A DNA stretch of 5,182 nt from assembly GCA_045546535.1 (NCBI GenBank), contig JAZQDA010000013.1:1-5182 (forward strand), read 5' to 3'. The translations under genes were made by a program, and so were the position numbers. Below the pieces are notes generated by a model, which saw nothing but the letters and a program-made list of their open reading frames with translations, was not told the DNA's origin and searched no databases. This document shows, piece after piece, positions 1 to 5,182 of the stretch (positions within the stretch are counted from its first letter, which is position 1; every line of letters starts with the position of its first letter). Origin of the DNA: RGIG1828 sp045546535. GTDB taxonomy: Bacteria > Bacillota > Clostridia > UMGS1810.

Positions 1-93
1 GACATCAACAGAAAGATGCTCTCCGAAATCGCTATTGCAGACCCTCAGGCATTTGCTCAACTCGTAGAAAAAGCAAAATCTGCATTAAACTAA
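1..93 (+). CDS. rplT: 50S ribosomal protein L20, C-terminal end (partial)
   Basis: This is the last 30 codons of ribosomal protein L20, which binds 23S rRNA and is needed early in assembly of the large subunit. Reading from base 1 in frame gives a peptide that starts DINRKMLSEIAI, continues DPQAFAQLVEKAKSALN and ends at TAA (91-93). The family's C-terminus reads 'LNRK.LA.LA..DP.AF..LVE.AK.AL', so the match is close over the whole visible stretch. The start of the gene lies outside the window. In Firmicutes the usual order is infC-rpmI-rplT, with rplT last, and the intrinsic terminator 12 bases after the stop fits that position. Nothing looks broken; the gene is partial only because the window cuts it. 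Confidence 0.93.
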   Translation, partial: DINRKMLSEIAIADPQAFAQLVEKAKSALN

Positions 94-104
94 TATATAA
101 GAAT

Positions 105-140
105 AAAATGCAATCATTCGTATGAGTGATTGCATTTTTT
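105..140 (+). terminator. Rho-independent terminator of the rplT operon
   Basis: The arms ATGCAATCATTC (108-119) and GAGTGATTGCAT (124-135) pair over 12 positions with a single G-U wobble, around the four-base loop GTAT. The A bases before the stem (105-107) can extend the pairing into the T run that follows (136-140). A long stem followed by T residues, placed 12 bases after the L20 stop codon, is a textbook intrinsic terminator. It separates the ribosomal operon from the genes downstream. Confidence 0.93.
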
Positions 141-202
141 ATTTGCAGTAAATGTATTTTTTAAATTCAGTCTTCATATATTGTATAAACATTATAATTA
201 TG

Positions 203-207
203 AAGGG
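203..207 (+). promoter_or_regulatory. Ribosome binding site that sets the SipL-like start
   Basis: AAGGG sits nine bases before the ATG at 217. The in-frame ATG at 208 directly abuts this motif and so has no spacing. The in-frame ATG at 130 lies inside the 3' arm of the rplT terminator. The ATG at 217 is therefore the best start. Confidence 0.65.
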
Positions 208-216
208 ATGAACGAA

Positions 217-1764
217 ATGGAACTTAATCGAAAAACAGTTTCTGTATGCAAATCATATAAGCAAATTAAAACAAAAACAAATGTAGAAGCAGATGTGATA
301 GTACCTGATACAAAGCCTGATATTTACAGAATTTTGAGCGTAAGGGCAGTGCCCGATGTGTCCGAGCGTTATATTAGAAAGGACAAGATTATTTTTTCGG
401 GAAATGTAAAATTCACGGTTTTATATGTAGGTGAGGGCGATACAGGAAAAATTTTCTCCATAGAATATTCTTCACCGTTCAATCATCAGGCAGATATGCA
501 TGGAGTTGATGATAACTTTTTATCAATAGGTGCATCAAATGTTTCAAAAACTATTTATGATGTAAAAAATTCGCGCAAACTATCTGTGGGTGCAAGTCTT
601 GATTTGAGCGCAGAAGCAATTTGTCAAAATGACATGGAAGTAATAGACGGCGATAATGATTTTTCTTGTGTCGCATCAAAAACAAAAACTTACAAAGCCG
701 ATACATTAAAAGCGATTGAAGAGTTTGAAATAAGTCTTTCAGATACCGTAACACTTCCGACAACCGATGAAATGTGTGAAATATATGATATAAGCATTCG
801 CCCTGACATTTCAGAGATAAAGACTGTAAATAACAAGGCAATAGTCAAAGGAAACGCCAATATTTACATAATTTATTCTGCTGACTCAAATCTGTGCAGT
901 TATGATACCGAAGCAACATTTACAGAGATTGTAGATATTGATTCTATTTCTTCAGAACATACCGTTTTTTCTCATTTTGAAACAGCACAAATAAACCATT
1001 ATAAATCTGTGTCCGATACATCAACACAACTTGATATAGATTTTAAACTTCGCGGAAGCATTTGTGCATATGAAAGCGGAGAATATAATGTGGTATCAGA
1101 TATTTACAGTCCTGATTATAACTACAATGCAATCCAGAGAGAAGCAGGTTTTATGCATGTCTCAAAATGTGAAAAAGCAAATTTCACCCTTAAGGATACA
1201 GTAACTATTTCAGACACAGAACCGTCCATTTCAAAAATTTATTATATGGATACTTTTGTAAGTGCAGTGAATATAAAAAAGGAAAATGACAGCGTAATCG
1301 TCAGCGGAAAAACTGAGAATATCATAGTATATGCCGATGAAAACGGAAATCTAAATCGTATAAGAAACTCAACACCTTTTGAATCGGAAATACTTTCTGT
1401 CGACAATAGTGAGAATGCAAATATCAATATTGATGTAACCTGTACAAATTCAAGTTACGCACTGACATCTTCAAAAGAAATTCAGGTCCGTACAGTTCTT
1501 AGCACAGATACAAGACTTGTTTCGCTTACAAATGCAGATTTTATAACCGATTTTTCAGTCGATGATACCAAGCCAAAAGAGGACTCTATGCAGCCAAGTA
1601 TAGTAGTTTATTATCCTGATAAAAATGATGATATATGGGATATTGCTAAAAAATATAATACTAAGGCAGAAGATATAATAGAAATAAACTCGCTTGACCC
1701 CTCACTGTCAACACTTTCAGATAAACCCATACTCATACCCAAACGCAGTGTGAACAAGGCTTAA
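217..1764 (+). CDS. sipL: SipL-like spore coat morphogenesis protein (SPOCS repeats + LysM)
   Basis: The 515-residue product has three SPOCS (DUF3794) repeats and a C-terminal LysM domain, the architecture and approximate length of SipL. In Clostridioides difficile, SipL binds the coat ATPase SpoIVA and is needed to localise the coat around the forespore. Repeat 1 covers about residues 28-150 and opens with VIVPDTKPDIYRIL. Repeat 2 covers about 178-300 (VTLPTTDEMCEIYDI). Repeat 3 covers about 328-435 (VTISDTEPSISKIY). Each continues into a beta-rich 'I.v.G....IIY' strand. The LysM spans about 462-509, with DDIWDIAKKYNT, then INSL and a final PILIPK. There is no signal peptide or membrane segment, which fits a mother-cell cytosolic protein. 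The start at 217 was chosen from its ribosome binding site; an upstream extension of 29 codons is open but unlikely. The stop lies two bases before the next start, so the two genes are probably co-translated. Family assignment is firm; orthology to sipL is likely but not proven. Confidence 0.85.
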   Translation: MELNRKTVSVCKSYKQIKTKTNVEADVIVPDTKPDIYRILSVRAVPDVSERYIRKDKIIFSGNVKFTVLYVGEGDTGKIFSIEYSSPFNHQADMHGVDDNFLSIGASNVSKTIYDVKNSRKLSVGASLDLSAEAICQNDMEVIDGDNDFSCVASKTKTYKADTLKAIEEFEISLSDTVTLPTTDEMCEIYDISIRPDISEIKTVNNKAIVKGNANIYIIYSADSNLCSYDTEATFTEIVDIDSISSEHTVFSHFETAQINHYKSVSDTSTQLDIDFKLRGSICAYESGEYNVVSDIYSPDYNYNAIQREAGFMHVSKCEKANFTLKDTVTISDTEPSISKIYYMDTFVSAVNIKKENDSVIVSGKTENIIVYADENGNLNRIRNSTPFESEILSVDNSENANINIDVTCTNSSYALTSSKEIQVRTVLSTDTRLVSLTNADFITDFSVDDTKPKEDSMQPSIVVYYPDKNDDIWDIAKKYNTKAEDIIEINSLDPSLSTLSDKPILIPKRSVNKA

Positions 1765-1766
1765 AT

Positions 1767-3485
1767 ATGGAAAAGTTTTTATCCCGGGCAGAAAGTTTTA
1801 TTTCTGCCCTTAATAATTTCATCTGGTCATCGCCTTTAATTGTGCTCATGGCATTAGTTGGTATTCTTATGAGTGTCGGCACAGGCTTTTTTCAAATTTC
1901 CCATCTTACGCACTGGCTTAAAAATACCGTTGGGACACTTTTTTCAAAGGAAAAAACAACATCAGGTAAAGAAGATGATAAAACTCTTTCAGCATTTCAG
2001 ACCCTTTGTACCGCTCTTGCCTCAACAATAGGCACAGGTAACATCGTAGGTACGGCAACCGCTCTTGCCTCGGGCGGTGCAGGAGCAGTTTTCTGGATGT
2101 GGGTAGCCGCTTTTTTCGGTATGATGACCGCATATTCGGAAAATGTACTCGGTATTTTCTATCGGCAAAAGGGAATAGACGGCGAGTGGCATGGCGGTCC
2201 TATGTATTATATAAGCGAGGGTATAGGTGAAAAACGCTTTGGCAGAAACATTTCCAGGTCTTTATCTGTAATATTTTGTATTTCCTGCATCTTTGCTTCT
2301 TTTGGAATGGGAAATATGGCGCAGGGAAATTCTATTTCCAATGCTCTTTCATCAAATTTCAACATTTCCAGAACTTTATGTGCAATAGTCCTTGGCGTAG
2401 TTTCTTCTTTTGTTATATTCGGCGGAACAAAAGCGCTTGGACGTACAGCGGAAAAAATCGTACCTCTAATGGCATTTTTTTATATAGGGATATCTCTTTT
2501 AGTATTTGTGATGAACTCCCGTCAGATTCCGTATGTGTTTAAAAGTATATTTTCAAACGCTTTTTCAATTCGTTCGCTCTTTGGCGGAGCACTCGGAGTA
2601 AGTATGAAAAAGATTATAACGGTAGGGTTTAAGCGGGGCATTTTTTCAAACGAAGCAGGTCTTGGCTCATCAGTTATCGTGCATTCCGCTTCGTCTGTGA
2701 AAGAGCCTGTTCATCAGGGAATGTGGGGCATTTTTGTTGTATTTTTTGATACGATAATAGTCTGCACCCTTACCGCTTTTGTTATTTTGTCTTCTCAGGT
2801 TCCCGTTATGAGCCTTGAAGATGCTTTAAAAGACATAGGAAAGACGCCAAGATATTTTTATATCAATGATGACGTAAAAAACGGTCTTGTACCTTTAGTT
2901 GACTGCGAAGAGAATTATGTTTTTTCAGCCAAAAACAATGAGGCGACAGACCTTCCGTTATATAGAGTCAAGAGTGAAAATGGATCTGAATTCTATATCC
3001 GCCCTGGCAAAGATAAAGAGAAAACCTATACAAATATAATGTCTGTAAGGGCAATAACTGCCACAGAAAACGGGGAAGAGATAAAAAATAAAAACGCACC
3101 CCCAAACTCAGTGATTTTTGAAAAAGTAGAGGGGGTGTCGCTTGTAACATATGCTTTTTCTCAGAAATTTGGCTCTTGGGCAGGTAAGATTATTGCAATA
3201 GCAACCTTGCTTTTTGCTTTTACAACCATAATAGGCTGGTCATTTTACGGCTTAAGAGCGTGGCAGTATCTTTTTCCGTATTCAAAATCAACGGTTTATA
3301 AAACAGTTTTTGCCCTGTGTACTTTCTTAGGACCTCTGCTTGATATGGAACTTGTATGGAAAATTTCAGATATGTTTAACGGGCTTATGGCATTTCCAAA
3401 CCTTGTGGCTCTTATATTCTTATCACCGAAAGTTTTTTCTCTGACCAGAGATTATATACAAAAAACCAAAAGGCACACAAAATGA
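1767..3485 (+). CDS. Sodium:alanine symporter (AGCS) family protein with an inserted loop
   Basis: This is an integral membrane transporter of the alanine-or-glycine:cation symporter family (AlsT/DagA type), expected to import small amino acids with Na+. The 572 residues contain the family hallmarks: IGTGNIVGTATALASGGAGA at about 88-107, followed by VFWMWV; GGPMYYI at 143-149; FSNEAGLGSS at 293-302; HQGMWGIF...DT near 316-329; and LLFAFTTIIGWSFYGLRAWQ at 481-500. Hydrophobic segments recur from about residue 22 to 555. Family members are usually about 450-490 residues. The excess is a hydrophilic stretch at about 352-455 between the segment ending AFVILSSQV and the one starting EGVSLVTYAF. 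AAGG (1756-1759) lies seven bases before the ATG, inside the end of the upstream gene, and only two bases separate the reading frames. This points to one transcript and coupled translation. No terminator is evident after the stop. The substrate cannot be decided from sequence alone; alanine or glycine is the default. Confidence 0.92.
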   Translation: MEKFLSRAESFISALNNFIWSSPLIVLMALVGILMSVGTGFFQISHLTHWLKNTVGTLFSKEKTTSGKEDDKTLSAFQTLCTALASTIGTGNIVGTATALASGGAGAVFWMWVAAFFGMMTAYSENVLGIFYRQKGIDGEWHGGPMYYISEGIGEKRFGRNISRSLSVIFCISCIFASFGMGNMAQGNSISNALSSNFNISRTLCAIVLGVVSSFVIFGGTKALGRTAEKIVPLMAFFYIGISLLVFVMNSRQIPYVFKSIFSNAFSIRSLFGGALGVSMKKIITVGFKRGIFSNEAGLGSSVIVHSASSVKEPVHQGMWGIFVVFFDTIIVCTLTAFVILSSQVPVMSLEDALKDIGKTPRYFYINDDVKNGLVPLVDCEENYVFSAKNNEATDLPLYRVKSENGSEFYIRPGKDKEKTYTNIMSVRAITATENGEEIKNKNAPPNSVIFEKVEGVSLVTYAFSQKFGSWAGKIIAIATLLFAFTTIIGWSFYGLRAWQYLFPYSKSTVYKTVFALCTFLGPLLDMELVWKISDMFNGLMAFPNLVALIFLSPKVFSLTRDYIQKTKRHTK

Positions 3486-3495
3486 ATTTTACTTC

Positions 3496-3524
3496 TTTAC
3501 TTGATTATTTTTACGCTTTATGAT
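3496..3524 (+). promoter_or_regulatory. Candidate sigma-A promoter for the PP2C-like/TPM gene pair
   Basis: TTTACT (3496-3501), a 17-base spacer, then TATGAT (3519-3524) match the -35 and -10 consensus at 4/6 and 5/6. Transcription would begin near 3531, giving a leader of roughly 38 bases before the GTG start at 3569. It lies in the 83-base gap after the symporter gene, where a new transcription unit would be expected. In DNA this AT-rich a chance match is possible. Confidence 0.4.
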
Positions 3525-3556
3525 AAACTTTTTATTGATACAGAAGAAATGATATT

Positions 3557-3562
3557 GGGGGA
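3557..3562 (+). promoter_or_regulatory. G-rich ribosome binding site for a GTG start
   Basis: GGGGGA lies six bases before the GTG at 3569. It is a less usual Shine-Dalgarno form than AGGAGG. It supports the GTG over the in-frame ATG at 3587, which has only AT-rich sequence at the correct distance. Confidence 0.6.
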
Positions 3563-3568
3563 ATAAAA

Positions 3569-4342
3569 GTGTCATACATATATAAAATGTCGGCAGTTTC
3601 ATATGCAGGTGATACACATCAGGAAAATGATGAGTTCTTTTTTGCTGACACTTTGACAAATGTGTATGAAGATATCTGTAACACCTCTTTTCAGCAGTCT
3701 GTATGCAAGGGGAGAAAACATATTTTTTCCGTTTCAACGTGCACCGAGAGTGCGGGTATGCTGTGCAGATACCTTGCAAATCTTCTCCTTAAAAGAACCA
3801 ATGAAAAAATACGCATTAAGGTTCAGTTTTCATTGAAAAACGCTGTAGATGAAATAACAAAAGTTTATACAGACAATCAAAAAACAGATATGTCTATGCT
3901 TTATATAGACGGTGAAAATGTCTATGCCGCAGGTTACGGCGACATAAATATTTATCACTTTGATAAAACAAAAGGCACAGTGACGCCCGTTGATTTCCCC
4001 ATTTCACCTCTTACGGATTCAGGCACATCAGATGATATTTTGGGTGTAAAAGACGACAGGCTCACTCACGCGAGATATCTTACAGGGGTCTTTGAGGGTG
4101 ATGAATACCTTGTAGCAGGAAAGGCGCTGAAAGATATTGTTGGAGATGATGATATTTGCAGTATTCTTTCTTCGCATAGCGGGAACAGTGTTCAGATTCT
4201 CTCTGACCTTGCCCGTGAAAAAGATGCTTCAAAAACAATTTCTTTAATCCATATAGCAGTCAAAAAAAGCAAATCACTTTTATACGGCTTGATTTTTGGC
4301 TCTGCCATACTTTTGGTGTTGCTTTTGATAATTCTTTTATAG
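3569..4342 (+). CDS. Divergent PP2C-fold protein, probable pseudophosphatase, tail-anchored
   Basis: The 257-residue product has the motif order of a PP2C-type Ser/Thr phosphatase but not its catalytic residues. Residues 14-25 (GDTHQENDEFFF) sit where 'G..R..NED' belongs, with His17 in place of the Arg and the final acids swapped to Asp-Glu. Residues 53-58 (FSVSTC) replace 'FAVADG', so the Asp-Gly pair is Thr57-Cys58. Residues 109-129 keep the 'S..IDGE.VYAAGYGD..IY' strand pair, including Gly124-Asp125. Residues 178-189 (DEYLVAGKALKD) replace 'D.LLLCSDGLTD', with Lys185 at the Asp. Residues 219-231 (DASKTISLIHIAV) replace the 'DNITVIVV' end without Asp-Asn. Residues 236-257 form one hydrophobic helix ending the protein, which would leave the domain in the cytoplasm. 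The GTG start rests on its ribosome binding site. The TPM gene follows 31 bases later. This could be a regulatory or binding domain, or a phosphatase with altered metal sites. The fold call is by eye and the function is unknown. Confidence 0.7.
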   Translation: MSYIYKMSAVSYAGDTHQENDEFFFADTLTNVYEDICNTSFQQSVCKGRKHIFSVSTCTESAGMLCRYLANLLLKRTNEKIRIKVQFSLKNAVDEITKVYTDNQKTDMSMLYIDGENVYAAGYGDINIYHFDKTKGTVTPVDFPISPLTDSGTSDDILGVKDDRLTHARYLTGVFEGDEYLVAGKALKDIVGDDDICSILSSHSGNSVQILSDLAREKDASKTISLIHIAVKKSKSLLYGLIFGSAILLVLLLIILL

Positions 4343-4360
4343 AATGTGATTTTTTATTAC

Positions 4361-4365
4361 AGGAG
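4361..4365 (+). promoter_or_regulatory. Ribosome binding site for the TPM gene (GTG start)
   Basis: AGGAG lies eight bases before the GTG at 4374. The signal peptide begins directly at this codon (MKKIVSIF), so start and binding site agree. Confidence 0.75.
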
Positions 4366-4373
4366 AAAAAACC

Positions 4374-5099
4374 GTGAAAAAAATAGTAAGTATTTTTGCT
4401 CTTATACTGATTATGATATCGGTATTTTGTGTTGGGACTATGGCAAAATCCGACTTTGATAAAACAAATGTAACAGACTATTCAGGAGTATTGTCTGACT
4501 TTGTAAAAGAGTATATATCCGAAAAAAACGATATACTTTTTGAACAAACTGGCGCAAAAATTATTTTTTTAGTAACCGATTCTGTTTCTGATACAGATAT
4601 TAAAGAATATACTGAAAATCTCTATGATTTATGGGATATATCAGATTTAGGCAGAAAGAACAGTATTTTTGTAGTTGTTGATTCTGGTAGCAAAGAATAT
4701 AGTTTCTTAAAAGGTAAAAATTTAAAATATGCATTGACCGACAGCGAAGTATATAAATATTTTGTTGACAGTTTTGAGCCCTATTTCTCAGAGAATAGTT
4801 ACGATAGGGCAGTAATGAGCCTTTATAACGCTTTGGGAAGATGGTATGAAGCAAATTATAATGACCTTTCCCTTTCGCTTGACGATGATTATGCAAAATA
4901 TATGTACGGCACAAGAAAAAAAGATGTGGAGCCAAAGACCGACACTTTATGGCTTTGGGTAGGTGTTTTGGTGTGCCTCGGTGTACTTTTGATATCCCTA
5001 TTGATAAAACGCAATATGGTATTGAAACAAAGGAGATACGAACGCCGAAAACTAAATGAAAAACGCAGGATAGATATTGACAAAATCACAAATTCGTGA
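4374..5099 (+). CDS. TPM-domain protein, secreted N-terminal domain with C-terminal membrane anchor
   Basis: The 241-residue product has the layout of YgcG-like TPM-domain proteins. Residues 1-24 form a signal peptide: MKK, a hydrophobic core, then a possible cut after TMA. The TPM domain covers about 33-155. It opens VTDYSGVLSDFVKEYI and continues with TGAKIIFLVTDSV (59-71), the 'Y...LYDLWDI' helix (79-89), the strand NSIFVVVDS (96-104), and LTDSEVYKYF...YF.ENSYDRAV toward the end. The glycine-rich 'GYGLEG' stretch of many family members is altered here to LKGKNLKYA (112-120). A membrane helix spans about 182-201, and a strongly basic tail (about 202-233) would stay in the cytoplasm, placing the TPM domain outside. 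TPM domains have been linked to phosphatase activity in plants and photosystem II repair, and to envelope processes in bacteria; the role here is not known. The gene follows the PP2C-like gene with no terminator between them. Its stop codon lies within the downstream tRNA promoter. Confidence 0.82.
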   Translation: MKKIVSIFALILIMISVFCVGTMAKSDFDKTNVTDYSGVLSDFVKEYISEKNDILFEQTGAKIIFLVTDSVSDTDIKEYTENLYDLWDISDLGRKNSIFVVVDSGSKEYSFLKGKNLKYALTDSEVYKYFVDSFEPYFSENSYDRAVMSLYNALGRWYEANYNDLSLSLDDDYAKYMYGTRKKDVEPKTDTLWLWVGVLVCLGVLLISLLIKRNMVLKQRRYERRKLNEKRRIDIDKITNS

Positions 5100-5105
5100 T
5101 ATAAT
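5077..5105 (+). promoter_or_regulatory. Consensus sigma-A promoter of the tRNA-Pro gene
   Basis: TTGACA (5077-5082), a 17-base spacer and TATAAT (5100-5105) match both hexamers perfectly at the ideal spacing. A TG at 5097-5098 also gives an extended -10. The start point would be near 5112, about ten bases before the tRNA. The -35 and spacer lie in the last codons of the TPM gene, and the TG of the extended -10 belongs to its TGA stop. Such strength is typical of stable RNA genes. Confidence 0.9.
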
Positions 5106-5121
5106 TTCAAACGGTTTGTGT

Positions 5122-5161
5122 CGGGATGTAGCGCAGTTTGGTAGCGCGCTTCGTTCGGGAC
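5122..5161 (+). tRNA. tRNA-Pro(CGG), 5' half only
   Basis: The sequence supports a proline tRNA up to just past the anticodon loop. It has the 5' acceptor strand CGGGATG (5122-5128), a perfect D stem GCGC/GCGC (5131-5134 and 5144-5147) around AGTTTGGTA, and the 5' anticodon stem CTTCG (5149-5153). The loop TTCGGGA (5154-5160) carries anticodon CGG at 5156-5158, which reads CCG. The stem should close with CGAAG, but the window has CACGG, and only the outer and inner pairs plus one wobble can form. The 17 bases after that contain no T arm, no CATCCCG acceptor strand and no CCA. The gene is therefore interrupted, or the sequence was joined wrongly close to its end. Identity of the 5' half is confident; whether a functional tRNA exists here is not. 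Confidence 0.72.
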
Positions 5162-5182
5162 ACGGTACTATTCAATTCATTA

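Noticed and set aside
193..198. TATAAT as the -10 of a promoter for the SipL-like gene, or a sporulation sigma promoter in the same AT-rich stretch.
   Set aside because: Transcription would start near 205, inside the ribosome binding site, and there is no -35 element at a proper distance. The other -10-like matches around 177-189 also lack a -35. No sigma-E pair with correct spacing was found.
130..216. An in-frame extension of the SipL-like gene upstream to an ATG at 130.
   Set aside because: The ATG at 130 lies in the 3' arm of the rplT terminator with no ribosome binding site. The predicted extension is unlike the family N-terminus, and the ATG at 217 has AAGGG nine bases upstream.
551..841. 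A 96-codon open frame on the reverse strand.
   Set aside because: It lies wholly within the SipL-like gene, its product is rich in Leu, Cys and His in the manner of antisense frames, and no ribosome binding site or family resemblance was seen.
2276..2542. A forward frame of 88 codons inside the symporter gene.
   Set aside because: It is an out-of-frame shadow within conserved transporter sequence, rich in Phe, Cys and Trp, with no start signal.
3486..3568. An intrinsic terminator after the symporter gene.
   Set aside because: No inverted repeat followed by a T run is visible in the gap, so read-through into the PP2C-like gene remains possible.
3489..3779. A reverse-strand frame of 96 codons covering the gap after the symporter and the start of the PP2C-like gene.
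   Set aside because: It overlaps the candidate promoter and most of it is antisense to a better-supported gene. The product has a low-complexity Lys/Asn end and no recognisable domain.
4600..4935. A 111-codon reverse-strand frame inside the TPM gene.
   Set aside because: The forward frame has a signal peptide, domain match and ribosome binding site. The reverse product has none of these and is rich in Tyr, Leu, Cys and His, as expected of antisense translation.
5166..5182. TACTATTCAATTCATTA read as a T arm with a TTCAATT loop to complete the tRNA.
   Set aside because: The flanking five-base arms TACTA and CATTA do not pair, and no acceptor strand complementary to CGGGATG follows.

Overview
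The window looks like chromosomal DNA from a low-GC, endospore-forming Firmicute of the class Clostridia. The coding sequence is AT-rich. The first complete gene encodes a SipL-type protein (SPOCS repeats plus LysM), a family tied to spore coat assembly in Clostridia. No insertion sequence, transposase, phage gene or CRISPR repeat is visible. All supported genes lie on the + strand.

Layout: bases 1-93 are the last 30 codons of ribosomal protein L20 (rplT), closed by a strong intrinsic terminator at 105-140. A two-gene unit follows: the SipL-like gene (217-1764) and, two bases later, a sodium:alanine symporter (AGCS) family gene (1767-3485). The symporter carries an extra hydrophilic segment of about 100 residues. 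A short 83-base gap holds a plausible sigma-A promoter. It leads into two small genes with GTG starts: a tail-anchored, divergent PP2C-fold protein that lacks the expected metal-binding acids (3569-4342), and a secreted, membrane-anchored TPM-domain protein (4374-5099). The stop codon of the TPM gene lies inside a perfect TTGACA-N17-TATAAT promoter. That promoter drives the 5' half of a tRNA-Pro(CGG) gene, which stops matching a tRNA after about 5161, just before the window ends.

How the genes may work together: SipL-like protein and symporter are probably translated from one message, but a functional link is only an inference. The PP2C-like and TPM proteins look like a membrane-associated pair, with one domain facing the cytoplasm and the other outside. 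Their job is unknown, and this pair is the least explained part of the window. No stretch longer than 300 bases is without a gene.
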